64,000 nt of DNA from NCBI RefSeq assembly GCF_005049045.1, contig NZ_SUPK01000004.1:310001-374000 (forward strand). Direction: 5' to 3'. A model generated the notes under the pieces. The model saw only the letters and a program-made list of their open reading frames with translations, did no database searches and was not told the DNA's origin. The position numbers were made by a program, and so were the translations under genes. Positions 29,782 to 39,658 of this stretch are shown here, in pieces. The first letter of the stretch is position 1, and each line of letters starts with the position of its first letter. This stretch comes from Cohnella pontilimi. GTDB lineage: Bacteria; Bacillota; Bacilli; Paenibacillales; Paenibacillaceae.

Positions 29782-30636
29782 TCAGCCTGCCGCGCCGGCT
29801 TGGCCCAACGCTACCACCAATTCGTCGTGGATATGGCCGTTGGTAGCCACGATGTTGCGCACGCCCAAATGATAAGGCTTTCCTTCCGTGTCGGACAAGT
29901 GCCCGCCCGACTCCTCCACCAGCAGCGCGCCGGCCGCAATGTCCCAAGCGCTCAGCCCGATTTCCCAAAATCCGCTGAGCCGTCCTGCCGCCACGTAGGC
30001 GAGGTGCAAAGCGGCCGAACCGGAGATACGCAAGTTGCGCACCTGAGGGGCGATCGCCTGGATGCCCTTCAAATTCGCCGGCAGCGCCGCCCTGTGATCG
30101 GCTGGAAATCCGGTCGCCACCAAACTTTGTGCCAAAGTCAGCTCCGGCGAAACCTTCATTTTGCGGCCGTGTACGTACGCGCCTTTCCCACGTTCCGCGA
30201 CGAACAGTTCGTCTCTCATCGGGTCGTAGATCACGCCTACGATCACCTGCCCCCGATGGGCAAGCGCGATCGACACCGAGAAAAACGGAAACCCGTGCAC
30301 ATAGTTGGTCGTCCCGTCCACCGGGTCTACGATCCACACATACTCAGCGTCGCTTACCCGCTCGATCGCTTTTGCCGACGCTTCCGGCCCGGGTCCTACC
30401 CCTTCTTCTCCCAAAAACGAGTGACTCGGAAAATGCGTAGCGATCAGGTTGCGGATCATCCGCTCGGATCCCTTATCCACTTCCGTCACGAGATCGTGCA
30501 TCGAATATTTCGTATCCAGTTGCGTTACCGTACCGGCTTTTGTTTTGATCCACTCTCCGGCTTTGGCCGCACAATTGATAGCGACCGCTGTAAAACTTTT
30601 GCTCCCGACGATATTGTTCGGATACTGCTCGTCCAT
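29782..30636 (-). CDS. inositol monophosphatase family protein
   Basis: This 284-residue Mg/Li-dependent phosphatase fold protein has the metal-binding motif WIVDPVDGTTNYVHGFP, the GEEG loop (FLGEEGVGPG) and the C-terminal AWDIAAGALLVEESGG. Substrates in the family include inositol-phosphate, 3'-phosphoadenosine nucleotides and FBP. The ATG at 30636 has GAGGG 6 bp upstream; one 6 bp earlier is too near the site. It precedes glpK on the same strand. Confidence 0.9.
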   Translation of the reverse strand: MDEQYPNNIVGSKSFTAVAINCAAKAGEWIKTKAGTVTQLDTKYSMHDLVTEVDKGSERMIRNLIATHFPSHSFLGEEGVGPGPEASAKAIERVSDAEYVWIVDPVDGTTNYVHGFPFFSVSIALAHRGQVIVGVIYDPMRDELFVAERGKGAYVHGRKMKVSPELTLAQSLVATGFPADHRAALPANLKGIQAIAPQVRNLRISGSAALHLAYVAAGRLSGFWEIGLSAWDIAAGALLVEESGGHLSDTEGKPYHLGVRNIVATNGHIHDELVVALGQAGAAG

Positions 30637-30666
30637 ATCCATCCCTCAAATCCGAATCTTTCTTTT

Positions 30667-31494
30667 TTACATTTCGCCAATGCCTTTAATAATCAAATAG
30701 ACCGCCATAGCCAGCAGCGTCGCCCGGAGCAGCCAGAGAAGCTGGCGTCCGCTCAGCTTGGATGCGATGACGGCGCCGACCCGGCCTCCGATGAGCGCAC
30801 CTGGAGCGAGGAAAGCGAACAGCCGCCAATCGATATGGCCGTGCCATGCATGAACGCCGGAGCCGAGAATCGACGACAGCAAAATGACGAACATCGATGT
30901 CGCCGTCGCCACATGCGGCGGGAACCGGAACAGCAGCACCATCAGCGGCACGAACAACGAACCGCCTCCGATGCCGAACAGGCCGGACGCAAGTCCGACG
31001 CCGCAGCCGATCAGCAAACCGACCCACACATTATAGCCGTAATGATAGGTTTGTCCTTGGCCGTCCGTGAACGTGCGCATGATCGGCCAATCAATGACGA
31101 GCGGCTTCATCCGTTCCCGGGCAACCATGAGGGCGAACATAACGAACATAAACAAACCGAAGGCAAACTCAAACGGGCCTTGCTGAATATGCTTCGTCAG
31201 CTGCGCGCCCACCATCGCCGACGGGCCGCTCGTGGCGAAGAACAGCCAGCCGCTGCGGAAATCCACCTTGCCTTGTTTTTGATACGTCCAAGTCGAGGAT
31301 AAAGCCGTAAAAATTAGTACCGCCAGCGATGTGCCCACCGCGACCTGTGAGGGGACCGGCTCGCCGAGCAAGTCCGGTCCGATCAGGATAAGCACCGGCA
31401 CGGTAATAATACCGCCGCCGAGTCCAACGATGCTGCCGAAAACGGCGGAAATGACGCCGATCAACAACAGGACCGGCCAAACATAAGCTTCCAT
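30667..31494 (-). CDS. TauE/SafE family sulfite/organosulfonate-type permease
   Basis: The 275-residue membrane protein has about eight hydrophobic helices in two repeats. GSIVGLGGGIITVPVL in the first repeat and LASGLFGIGGGSLFVPLMVLL in the second are the paired TauE signatures. The ATG at 31494 has AGGTGG upstream; frame extension upstream falls in the fabI terminator. The transported anion is not known. Confidence 0.9.
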   Translation of the reverse strand: MEAYVWPVLLLIGVISAVFGSIVGLGGGIITVPVLILIGPDLLGEPVPSQVAVGTSLAVLIFTALSSTWTYQKQGKVDFRSGWLFFATSGPSAMVGAQLTKHIQQGPFEFAFGLFMFVMFALMVARERMKPLVIDWPIMRTFTDGQGQTYHYGYNVWVGLLIGCGVGLASGLFGIGGGSLFVPLMVLLFRFPPHVATATSMFVILLSSILGSGVHAWHGHIDWRLFAFLAPGALIGGRVGAVIASKLSGRQLLWLLRATLLAMAVYLIIKGIGEM

Positions 31495-31516
31495 CTGCTT
31501 CTGCCACCTCGTAAGC

Positions 31517-31557
31517 AAAAAGGAGCCCCTCCGTCGCACGGGACGAAGGGCAGCTCC
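31517..31557 (-). terminator. fabI terminator
   Basis: Minus strand GGAGCTGCCCTTCGTC pairs with GACGGAGGGGCTCC, followed by TTTTTG. It is 24 bp after fabI and just before the TauE-family gene. Confidence 0.88.
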
Positions 31558-31580
31558 ATTGGAGTCAATTCATGATGCGG

Positions 31581-32351
31581 TTACACGCCTACAATATTGT
31601 AGCCGTTGTCGACGTACAAAACTTCGCCGGTAATGCCGCGAGCCCACGGGCTCATGAGGAACAAAGCGGTGTCGCCGACGTCGGACGCTTCCGTCGTTCG
31701 GCGAAGAGGCGCTTTCTCCTCCACTTGCTTCAGGATGGAGTTAAATCCGGCGATGCCTTTGGCCGCGAGCGTTCGAATCGGGCCGGCGGAAATCGCGTTG
31801 ACCCGGATGTTGCTTGGACCAAGATCACTCGCCAAGTAGCGCACCGACGCCTCCAGCGCAGCTTTTGCCACGCCCATGACGTTATAGTTGCGCAGCGCGC
31901 GCTCCGCGCCGAGGTAGGTCATGGTGACGATGCTGCCGCCTTCCGTCATCAGCGGATAAAGCCGCTGTGCGACAGCCGTAAGCGAGTACACGCTGATGTC
32001 GTGCGCCAGCGCAAAACCGGCGCGGGACGTGTTCACGTATTCGCCGTCCAGCTCTTCCGCCTTCGCGAAAGCGATGCAATGCGCGAGGCCGTGCAGAACG
32101 CCGACTTCGTCTTTCACCCGGGAGGCCAATGCTTCGATTTCTTCGTCGGAGGTCACGTTGCAGGGAAGCATGATGGATCCGGGAATCGTTTCCGCCAGTT
32201 TGCGCACTCGCTCTTCCACACGCTCATTTTCGTATGTAAAGATCAGCCGCGCCCCTTGGGACGACAGCGATTGCGCGATGGCCCAGGCGATGCTTCGTTC
32301 GTTGGCGACGCCCATAACCACAATGTTTTTACCTTGCAGCAATCCGCTCAT
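31581..32351 (-). CDS. fabI: enoyl-[acyl-carrier-protein] reductase (NADH) FabI
   Basis: FabI performs the last step of each fatty acid elongation cycle. The 256-residue SDR protein begins MSGLLQGKNIVVMGVANERS, with the NAD-binding ANERSIAW, and has the YN(X)5K active site in NYNVMGVAKAALE. The ATG at 32351 has GAGGAGG upstream. It is the triclosan-target reductase type and stands alone on the minus strand. Confidence 0.96.
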   Translation of the reverse strand: MSGLLQGKNIVVMGVANERSIAWAIAQSLSSQGARLIFTYENERVEERVRKLAETIPGSIMLPCNVTSDEEIEALASRVKDEVGVLHGLAHCIAFAKAEELDGEYVNTSRAGFALAHDISVYSLTAVAQRLYPLMTEGGSIVTMTYLGAERALRNYNVMGVAKAALEASVRYLASDLGPSNIRVNAISAGPIRTLAAKGIAGFNSILKQVEEKAPLRRTTEASDVGDTALFLMSPWARGITGEVLYVDNGYNIVGV

Positions 32352-32497
32352 CAGTCGGTTCCTCCTCACCGAAAATAGAACGGCCGCCAAGTGTTGCACC
32401 GGCAACCTTCTTGTCCAAAGTAACCCATTTCCGGCGCGATTGCAACTGGCTTGTCAGCGTTTTCTGCGAGGCGGGGCGTGGCGGGAGGCTGATCCGT

Positions 32498-33487
32498 TCA
32501 GCCAGTGATTTCGATGCTGGCTCCGTCGCGTATACGTAGCAGTGCACCTTGGGATTCCAGCAGCTTCAAGTCGTCCATGAGCCGAAAAAGCGATTCGTCC
32601 TTGCGCTTGGCTTCGATCATGACGTCGATGGCCGGCGTTGTACGGGCGATCTCCTCAAGGAACCGCAGGAGCGGCGCCGGATTCACGTAATCGGCGTGGG
32701 CCCGGGGATCGCGGTCGCTTTTGGGTGTGGAGATGTGGATTTTGGGAGGAAGCGTATCGTCGAAACGCCGCTGCCACGTACGATGGATGCGAGGCCACAG
32801 CAGCTCGATGTTATCATTTTCGGGGTTGTTGACCATGTGATGATGCAGGTCCAGCACCATCGGCGCGTCTGCCTTCTCGCTGATCTCCAGCGTTTCGGCG
32901 GCGGTGAACGTTTTATCGTCATTCTCCAGCGTGATGCGCTTGGCGACCCGTTGCTCAAGCTGCGTAAACTGTCGGAGGAACCGCTCGCCGGCCGTCTGCT
33001 TGTTGCCGTAGGTTCCCCCTATGTGGATGTTACAGGTGGCCCGCTCGTCCAGTCCCATCATTTCGAGCATGGTGACGTGATGGTTGAGGTCCTTCACCGA
33101 GTGGGCGAACACCTCCGGTCGAGGCGTGCTCAGCACCGTAAAATGATCGGGATGAAAAGAGACGCGCATTTCATGTTCACGGACGAATTCCCCAACTCGG
33201 GCAAAATGTTCCGCCAGCGCCGGGTACGGGTCCCAGTCGCTTAACTGCTCGTGCGTCGCCAGCGGGATCAGTTTGGAGGTCATCCGGTACACCTTGACGT
33301 CCATGTAACGGTTATGTTTGAGCAATCGCAGGGTATTGTGCAAATTCTCCTCTGCGATCCGTTCGAGGCGACGCAGCCCTGCCTCCCGGTCGATGAGTTT
33401 GGAAAAGGAGGCCATCGTCATCGTGCGCGAAGGCGAGGCGTTCTCCAGCTGCATAGACATAGCGACGTATCCGAACCGGACGATCAT
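32498..33487 (-). CDS. uvsE: UV DNA damage endonuclease UvsE (UVDE)
   Basis: UVDE nicks DNA 5' to UV photoproducts. The TIM-barrel protein has 329 residues, begins MIVRFGYVAMSMQLENASPS, and has the metal ligands in SFHPDHFTVLSTPRPE, MVLDLHHHMVNNPE and DVMIEAKRKDESLFRL, which match the Deinococcus/Bacillus UvsE family. The ATG at 33487 follows GGGGG. It provides light-independent repair of UV lesions, as expected in a spore former. Confidence 0.93.
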   Translation of the reverse strand: MIVRFGYVAMSMQLENASPSRTMTMASFSKLIDREAGLRRLERIAEENLHNTLRLLKHNRYMDVKVYRMTSKLIPLATHEQLSDWDPYPALAEHFARVGEFVREHEMRVSFHPDHFTVLSTPRPEVFAHSVKDLNHHVTMLEMMGLDERATCNIHIGGTYGNKQTAGERFLRQFTQLEQRVAKRITLENDDKTFTAAETLEISEKADAPMVLDLHHHMVNNPENDNIELLWPRIHRTWQRRFDDTLPPKIHISTPKSDRDPRAHADYVNPAPLLRFLEEIARTTPAIDVMIEAKRKDESLFRLMDDLKLLESQGALLRIRDGASIEITG

Positions 33488-33522
33488 GACAAGCCGGCCC
33501 CCTTCAGCGATTGGCTTTAGGG

Positions 33523-33840
33523 TTACTGTTGGTCACCGAAAAACATTTCATGCGCCAACGCCGTCTGCACCCGCGCTTCTTCGTCCGTCAATTTGCGGAT
33601 TAGTTCCATTTCCACTTCGGTCACTTCTTCGCCTTGGAAGTTGATCTCCGCGATGGAAGCCACGATTTTCACAATAGCCACCGCCCGGTTGTCTGGCGAA
33701 TAGGCGATGACCTTCTGGCCGGTCGGGAACACGCGAAAATGTTTTTTCACCATTTTGCCGCGTCCGTACTCCAGCAGCTCGTACAGCTCCTGCTCCGATT
33801 TGAATTTGCACACCGAATTAAACTCGGTCTGAAAGCCCAT
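33523..33840 (-). CDS. conserved hypothetical protein (105 aa)
   Basis: A soluble 105-residue protein beginning MGFQTEFNSVCKFKSEQ. It alternates beta-like strands (KVIAYSPDNRAVAIVKIVAS) with a charged C-terminus. I do not recognise its family. AGAGGAGG precedes the ATG, so it is well supported as a gene. It is 36 bp upstream of uvsE and might be cotranscribed with it. Confidence 0.75.
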   Translation of the reverse strand: MGFQTEFNSVCKFKSEQELYELLEYGRGKMVKKHFRVFPTGQKVIAYSPDNRAVAIVKIVASIAEINFQGEEVTEVEMELIRKLTDEEARVQTALAHEMFFGDQQ

Positions 33841-33981
33841 GACGACGCCTCCTCTATAGAACTTTGTTTGGAGCTATTATAAACTCGCCGGAAGGGGGAA
33901 CGGAAGTGCGCGAGCAGCGAGTGACCCAGCCGTTGAACGGTGAAATCGAGCTACACTGTCCCCGAACGAGCACATTCCGAC

Positions 33982-34052
33982 ATATCCCCTCGACTCAGAA
34001 CGATCGTACCGCCCCCGCTGCACACTTTCCGAACTATCCCCTCGACTCAGAA
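33982..34052. repeat. 19-bp motif, two forward copies
   Basis: Copies start at 33982 and 34034, a 52-bp period, with CACATTCCGA or CACTTTCCGA before each. No inverted partner is seen here. Confidence 0.85.
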
Positions 34053-34106
34053 CGTCGAAGCCACAAAGAAATATACGTCCCCTTACTCGCGGCAATGCGT
34101 GAGCAT

Positions 34107-34137
34107 AAAAAATAGCGGAACCGTGTTCCGCTATTTT
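34107..34137. terminator. bidirectional terminator downstream of ddl
   Basis: AAAATAGCGGAAC-cg-GTTCCGCTATTTT hairpin, flanked by A- and T-runs. It would end the minus-strand ddl transcript. Confidence 0.8.
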
Positions 34138-34152
34138 GGCAAATATGGTCAC

Positions 34153-34216
34153 CTTCAACCCCCGCGCTCTGCGGGAGTCCGCTTGGTGCTCTTCAACCCC
34201 CGTGCCTGTGGGAGTC
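34153..34216. repeat. two copies of a 26-27 bp element with internal hairpin
   Basis: CTTCAACCCCCGYGC followed by YTGYGGGAGTC occurs at 34153-34179 and 34191-34216. Each copy can form a short CCCGC/GCGGG or CCC/GGG stem. They lie between the ddl stop and its terminator. Confidence 0.7.
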
Positions 34217-34228
34217 GATCGGCGCCCC

Positions 34229-35410
34229 TCAAACCTCGCTGCCGTAATCGATCGACTGCTTCTCCTCGTAGCGCTCCAGCGCCAGGCGGATGAGCGTGTC
34301 GAGCAGCTCCTGGTAGGAGACGCCGGTTTCCTTCCACATGAGCGGGTACATACTGTACGGCGTGAAGCCGGGCATCGTGTTGACTTCGTTAATCAGCAGC
34401 TCACCGTTGTCGCGGCGCAGGAAGAAGTCTGCGCGGCACAGCCCGGAGCCGTCGATCGCGAGGAACGCGCGGACCGCCATGCGGCGCACCGCTTCCGCCG
34501 TCTCCGGCGGGAGGTTGGCGGGAATCTCCATTTCCGATTTCCCGTCCGTGTACTTCGCTTTATAATCGTAGAACTCGTTGGAGCTGCGAATTTCCCCGGG
34601 CACAGAGGCGCGGGGCTGGTCGTTGCCCAGCACGCTCACTTCGATCTCGCGCGCATCGACGAACTGCTCGATGATGACTTTGCGGTCATAACGCAGCGCC
34701 GTCTCGATCGCCGCAGTCAGCTCTTCCCGGTTGCGGGCTTTCGACACGCCTACGGAAGAGCCCAAGTTGGCCGGCTTCACGAAGCACGGATAACCGAGTT
34801 CCTCCACTTCGTTCAGACGCGCTTCGCGGTCTTCTTTCCAGCCGAACCGGGTGAAGTAGCGGTAATCTACCTGCGGCAGTCCCGCCTGGGCAAACATCAT
34901 TTTCATGGCGACCTTGTCCATGCCGACGGAGGAGGCTAATACACCCGCTCCGACATACGGTAAGCCGGCCATCTCGAACAACCCTTGGATCGTGCCGTCC
35001 TCGCCGAACGTGCCGTGCAGCAGCGGGAACATGACGTCGACCGGTTTGCCGTCGCCTGCCGGCTCTCCTTCGGTCAGCACACGCTCCGACATGCCCCGCA
35101 AAACCGGCAACAGCGCATTCCCGCCGCCATTCGCCGCATCCCCGCCAGCTGCCTCGCCGCTAGCCGCATCCCCGCCAGCCGCCTCGCCGCCCGCGCCCGG
35201 CTTCCCGAACTGCAGCTCTGCCACAGCCGCCGGAGGCGCAGAAAGCAACGGCCCCGACCGCCACTGCCCCGTAGATGTGATATAAAATGGAATAAGTTCA
35301 TACTTGCTGTAATCAAAAGCCTTCAACACCGCCAACGCGGTCTGCAGCGACACTTCGTGTTCGCCCGAACGCCCGCCGTATACGAGGCCGACGCGGATTT
35401 TGTTCCCCAT
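34229..35410 (-). CDS. ddl: D-alanine--D-alanine ligase
   Basis: Ddl makes the D-Ala-D-Ala dipeptide for peptidoglycan. The 393-residue protein has the N-terminal GLVYGGRSGEHEVSL, the ATP-grasp elements PCFVKPANLGSSVGVSKA and the NEVNTMPGFTPYSMYPLMW C-terminal signature. It is about 30 residues longer than usual because of a Gly/Ala-rich insertion near residues 75-110. In that insertion a 30-bp tandem duplication (35131-35160 and 35161-35190) encodes AAGGDAASGE/AAGGDAANGG. AGGTAAG precedes the ATG. Confidence 0.95.
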   Translation of the reverse strand: MGNKIRVGLVYGGRSGEHEVSLQTALAVLKAFDYSKYELIPFYITSTGQWRSGPLLSAPPAAVAELQFGKPGAGGEAAGGDAASGEAAGGDAANGGGNALLPVLRGMSERVLTEGEPAGDGKPVDVMFPLLHGTFGEDGTIQGLFEMAGLPYVGAGVLASSVGMDKVAMKMMFAQAGLPQVDYRYFTRFGWKEDREARLNEVEELGYPCFVKPANLGSSVGVSKARNREELTAAIETALRYDRKVIIEQFVDAREIEVSVLGNDQPRASVPGEIRSSNEFYDYKAKYTDGKSEMEIPANLPPETAEAVRRMAVRAFLAIDGSGLCRADFFLRRDNGELLINEVNTMPGFTPYSMYPLMWKETGVSYQELLDTLIRLALERYEEKQSIDYGSEV

Positions 35411-35455
35411 GACTTACCTCCGAGTCCTTCGCTTGATTGCCACCACTCGCCCCAC

Positions 35456-36547
35456 TTAAAACTCGTCGGCGATATGAAAAAAATGATACCGGGTACGCTC
35501 CGTCCACGCGTAGGAATCGCGGTAATCCCAATAACGGTGCCGGCTGCTGACCGTATTCGCGTTCACCAACGGCATGCCGTCCGGCGCGAACCCGGTCACG
35601 ATCGTGTTATGGCCGACCCGGCCGTTGCCGTCCCAGTCATAGCAGATTACATCGCCGAGCCGCAGCCTGCCGGGATAATCCACCTGCTCCGCCCGCATTC
35701 CGAAGGCGCGAGGATGAGCCAAATACCGCCGGAGGCTGTTGGCTACCGCCCAGCTGTAACTCCAGCGTTCCTGCCCGTTCACGCGGCCTTTGTACCACCA
35801 GCCCGTTTCCCTTTTCCCAGTATAGTTCATCGGCGCTTGCCCTGCAAAGAGACACTGGGAGACATAATTCGTGCAATTGACCTCCATAGGTTCAAACTGA
35901 GGGTTCGGATCGTTCCACCATCTTTCCGCATACGCGACGACCGCTTCCCTTCGATAAGGAACGCCGCGTTGAAACCCGCCGTGCCAGTTCACGCCATCTG
36001 GTCCGTCACCCGCATATACCCTCGATTTAAAACGGTTCATCGCCTCCGGATTCAAAAAGGGCACCGACGGCATGGCGCTCCGGCGAACGAAGCCCGCATC
36101 CTCCTCTTCCTCCTGCTGGGCAACTGTGACAAGCCGGCCTTCAGAATCCAGCGGTTCTATCGTATCCACACTCCACTCCCGGCCGATCCGCACCAGGCGG
36201 ATTCTTTCCCGCTCGACCCGCTCCTCCAGCCATGGTGTTCCCATTTGTTCAAAAGAACGCACCGTATGCAAGGCGATGTCCGCCACCAACTCTTTGTCGC
36301 CTGCGCCGACCGCGGAGTATCTCTCGATCCTCGCCCGGATCTCGCTGCGAAGCGCCCGAATCCCGCGCTCCGCTTCCCGCTGCCACAATGCCTGCGCCCG
36401 TGCGGCAAGCCGGTTCCGGTGCGCGGCATCCGGAACCGCCGTATACAACAGTCCGGTATCGCCCCGAAGCCCCGCTTCATTCACCGCGTTCACGTACCCG
36501 ACAATCGCCTGCTTCCAGTCCGCCGGGTTAATTTTGGATTCCGGCAC
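35456..36547 (-). CDS. amidase-domain (Amidase_6-type, Cys-His) protein
   Basis: The 363-residue protein has an N-terminal helical region of about 160 residues and a C-terminal domain of the Amidase_6 type seen in Bacillus proteins. NCTNYVSQCLFAG carries the likely catalytic Cys and RVGHNTIVTGF the His, with YSWAVANSL in between. No signal peptide or TM is obvious, so location is uncertain. The start is GTG at 36547 with AAGGGGG. It probably cleaves an amide bond in peptidoglycan or a peptide, which is an inference. Confidence 0.82.
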   Translation of the reverse strand: MPESKINPADWKQAIVGYVNAVNEAGLRGDTGLLYTAVPDAAHRNRLAARAQALWQREAERGIRALRSEIRARIERYSAVGAGDKELVADIALHTVRSFEQMGTPWLEERVERERIRLVRIGREWSVDTIEPLDSEGRLVTVAQQEEEEDAGFVRRSAMPSVPFLNPEAMNRFKSRVYAGDGPDGVNWHGGFQRGVPYRREAVVAYAERWWNDPNPQFEPMEVNCTNYVSQCLFAGQAPMNYTGKRETGWWYKGRVNGQERWSYSWAVANSLRRYLAHPRAFGMRAEQVDYPGRLRLGDVICYDWDGNGRVGHNTIVTGFAPDGMPLVNANTVSSRHRYWDYRDSYAWTERTRYHFFHIADEF

Positions 36548-36682
36548 CGGATATCCCCCTTCCCCGCTTGCGCCCGAAGGCGCAGATTGAGTCGGTTCAT
36601 CCTATTCGCAACCCGCGGTTTTCATGCCCGCATGAAACGGATGAAGCAAGCGGAATCTAAGGCGAAAAGCAGGCAAAAAGGC

Positions 36683-36757
36683 TTTACGCAGCAAGCGCGA
36701 GAGAGTATACTAATAACAGAAATGATTTTTTTGAAATCGTGTTTCACACAGTGAAAC
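36683..36757 (+). promoter_or_regulatory. acnA promoter and candidate operator
   Basis: TTTACG (36683-36688), a 17-bp spacer and TATACT (36706-36711) form a promoter upstream of acnA. A palindrome GTTTCAC-ACA-GTGAAAC lies at 36741-36757, roughly at +23 to +39, a position suitable for a repressor. It is not the ATAA-N7-TTAT site of CcpC. Confidence 0.65.
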
Positions 36758-36790
36758 GGATGTCCATTTTTCGCAAGGAGGCTGACCCAC

Positions 36791-39502
36791 TTGTCCACTT
36801 TACCGAAGCAATTCCAAGCCGACCTGCAGTCGTCCGGCCAATCATTCCGGTACTACCGTCTGCAAGGTTTGGAAGAACAAGGCTTGGGCCCCGTATCCAA
36901 ACTTCCTTTTTCGATGAAAGTGCTGCTTGAAGCAGCGGTTCGCCAATTCGACGGACTCAGTATTACCGAAGAACACGTGAAGCAGATCGCCAACTGGACG
37001 AACGGCCGCGTGGATAAAGAAATTCCGCTGATCCCGGCGCGTATCGTGCTGCAGGACTTCACGGGCGTTCCCGTCGTCGTCGACTTGGCCGCTATGCGCG
37101 ATACCGTGAAACAAGCAGGCGGAGATCCGAAGCGCATTAATCCGCTCGTGCCGGTCGATCTCGTCATTGACCACTCCGTTATGGTCGACGCTTTCGGTTC
37201 GCCGGACGCGCTGAAATACAACATGGACGTCGAGTTCGAGCGCAACGAGGAACGCTATCGCTTCCTTCGCTGGGCGCAAACCGCGTTCGACAACTTCCGT
37301 GCCGTTCCGCCGGCAACCGGTATCGTTCACCAGGTTAACCTCGAGTACCTGGCTTCCGTTGCTGCGAAAAAGAACAAAGACGGCGTAACCGAAGTATTCC
37401 CGGACTCCCTCGTCGGTACTGACTCTCATACGACGATGATCAACGGTCTTGGCGTCGTGGGCTGGGGCGTCGGCGGTATCGAAGCCGAAGCTTGCATGCT
37501 CGGTCAGCCGCTGTACTTCGTCATGCCGGAAGTTATCGGCTTCAAATTGACGGGCAAGCTGTCGGAAGGCGCTACGGCAACCGACCTGGCCCTGACCGTT
37601 ACGCAAATTCTCCGTAAAAAAGGTGTTGTCGGCAAATTCGTCGAGTTTTTCGGCTCCGGTTTGTCCAACATTACGCTGGCCGACCGTGCGACGGTCGCCA
37701 ACATGGCGCCGGAATACGGCGCGACGATCGGCTTCTTCCCGGTCGACAACGAAACGCTGAACTACCTGCGCCTGACCGGCCGCGACGAGAAGCAAATTCA
37801 GCTCGTCGAAGATTACTACAAAGCCAACGGCATGTTCCGCACGGACGAGACGCCGGATCCGGTGTTCACCGACGTGGTCGAGCTCGACCTGTCCACGATC
37901 GTTCCGAGCCTCGCCGGCCCGAAACGCCCGCAGGACCGCGTAGAATTGACGGCGATGAAGAAGGCGTTCAACGACATCATCCGTACGCCTGTCGACAAAG
38001 GCGGTTATGGCCTGTCCGACTCCAAAATTCAAGAAACCGTCGAAGTGAAGCACCCGAACGGTCAAGCGAGCCGTTTCGGTACGGGCGCGGTCGTCATTGC
38101 CGCCATCACTTCCTGTACGAATACTTCCAACCCGAGCGTTATGCTGGGCGCCGGTCTCGTCGCGAAGAAAGCGGTCGAGCGCGGGCTGAAAAAACCGGCT
38201 TACGTCAAGAGTTCCCTCACTCCGGGCTCCCTGGTCGTTACCGAATATTTGACCAAATCCGGCCTTCTGCCGTTTTTGGAGCAGCTCGGCTTCCACGTTG
38301 CGGGTTACGGATGCGCAACCTGTATCGGGAACTCCGGTCCGCTTCCGGACGAAGTGAGCCTCGCGATCGCCGATAACGACATGACGGTCGCTGCCGTACT
38401 GTCCGGTAACCGGAACTTCGAAGGCCGCGTGCATGCGCAGGTTAAAGCGAACTACCTCGCGTCTCCGCCGCTTGTCGTCGCCTACGCGCTCGCCGGTACG
38501 GTCAACATCGACCTCGCCAACGAGCCGATCGGCTACGACGGCAGCAACCAGCCGGTGTACCTGAAGGACATCTGGCCGACGAACGAGGAAATTCAGCAAG
38601 CGATGGCGACTTCGCAAAATGCGGAAATGTACCGTCAGAAGTACGAGCACATTTTCACGCAAAACGAGCGTTGGAACAACATTCCGGTGCCGAAGGGCGA
38701 AATTTACGAGTGGGATTCGAACTCCACGTATATCGCCAACCCGCCGTTCTTCACCGGTCTCGAAGGCGCAGCCGGCGACATCGGCGAGATCAAAGGCGCG
38801 AAAGTGCTGGCGCTGCTCGGCGACTCCGTTACGACGGACCACATTTCGCCGGCCGGCAACATCAAGGTTGACAGCCCAGCGGGCAAATATCTGATCGAGC
38901 ATGGCGTCGACAAGAAAGATTTCAACTCGTACGGCTCCCGCCGCGGTAACCATGAAGTGATGATGCGCGGCACGTTCGCCAACATCCGCATCCGCAACCA
39001 TGTGGCGCCGGGAACGGAAGGCGGCGTCACGACTTACCTGCCGACCGGCGAAGTGATGTCGATCTACGATGCTTCGATGAAATATCAAAATAAGAAAACG
39101 AATCTGGTCGTCATTGCCGGTAAAGAATACGGTACGGGAAGCTCCCGCGACTGGGCCGCGAAAGGTACGTTCCTCCTCGGCGTCAAAGCCGTCATCGCCG
39201 AAAGCTTCGAGCGGATCCACCGCTCCAACCTGGTCGGCATGGGCGTGCTGCCGCTGCAATTCCAGCCCGGACACGGCTGGCAGACGCTCGGCATCACCGG
39301 TACCGAAACGTTCGAAATCAACGGCCTGTCTAATGACATGAAACCCGGCCAAACGATTACCGTCACCGGCAAACGCGAAGACGGCACGACGTTCGAATTC
39401 CCGGTTATCCTCCGGATCGATTCCATGGTCGAACTGGATTACTACCGCAACAGCGGTATTCTCCAAACCGTTCTTCGCCGCATGTTGGCCGAACAGAAGT
39501 AA
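36791..39502 (+). CDS. acnA: aconitate hydratase, AcnA/CitB type
   Basis: Aconitase interconverts citrate and isocitrate in the TCA cycle and, in Bacillus, also binds RNA when the cluster is lost. The 903-residue protein has the three cluster ligands: one Cys in [13 protein letters not shown] (about 441) and two in [14 protein letters not shown] (about 507 and 510). The swivel domain carries [10 protein letters not shown]. The start is TTG at 36791 with AAGGAGG. The gene has high codon bias, consistent with strong expression. Confidence 0.96.
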   Translation: MSTLPKQFQADLQSSGQSFRYYRLQGLEEQGLGPVSKLPFSMKVLLEAAVRQFDGLSITEEHVKQIANWTNGRVDKEIPLIPARIVLQDFTGVPVVVDLAAMRDTVKQAGGDPKRINPLVPVDLVIDHSVMVDAFGSPDALKYNMDVEFERNEERYRFLRWAQTAFDNFRAVPPATGIVHQVNLEYLASVAAKKNKDGVTEVFPDSLVGTDSHTTMINGLGVVGWGVGGIEAEACMLGQPLYFVMPEVIGFKLTGKLSEGATATDLALTVTQILRKKGVVGKFVEFFGSGLSNITLADRATVANMAPEYGATIGFFPVDNETLNYLRLTGRDEKQIQLVEDYYKANGMFRTDETPDPVFTDVVELDLSTIVPSLAGPKRPQDRVELTAMKKAFNDIIRTPVDKGGYGLSDSKIQETVEVKHPNGQASRFGTGAVVIAAITSCTNTSNPSVMLGAGLVAKKAVERGLKKPAYVKSSLTPGSLVVTEYLTKSGLLPFLEQLGFHVAGYGCATCIGNSGPLPDEVSLAIADNDMTVAAVLSGNRNFEGRVHAQVKANYLASPPLVVAYALAGTVNIDLANEPIGYDGSNQPVYLKDIWPTNEEIQQAMATSQNAEMYRQKYEHIFTQNERWNNIPVPKGEIYEWDSNSTYIANPPFFTGLEGAAGDIGEIKGAKVLALLGDSVTTDHISPAGNIKVDSPAGKYLIEHGVDKKDFNSYGSRRGNHEVMMRGTFANIRIRNHVAPGTEGGVTTYLPTGEVMSIYDASMKYQNKKTNLVVIAGKEYGTGSSRDWAAKGTFLLGVKAVIAESFERIHRSNLVGMGVLPLQFQPGHGWQTLGITGTETFEINGLSNDMKPGQTITVTGKREDGTTFEFPVILRIDSMVELDYYRNSGILQTVLRRMLAEQK

Positions 39503-39538
39503 ATCTTCTGCAAACCCCGCGGCTCGCGGAGCCTCAGC

Positions 39539-39570
39539 CTCCTTCTCCTGTATGGGGAAGGAGGTTTTTT
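39539..39570 (+). terminator. acnA terminator
   Basis: CCTCCTTC pairs with GAAGGAGG and is followed by TTTTTT, about 36 bp after the acnA stop. Confidence 0.88.
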
Positions 39571-39658
39571 GCTCCGTGCGTTTGGGCGGGACAGGTTCGA
39601 TCGGTTATAATGAAACCGTCCTCGTTTTCATTTGCTGCACACGGAGGTGCCCGAACTT

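Noticed and set aside
36842..39466. 874-codon antisense frame across aconitase
   Set aside because: Shadow of the strongly codon-biased acnA gene, with no ribosome site or family motif.
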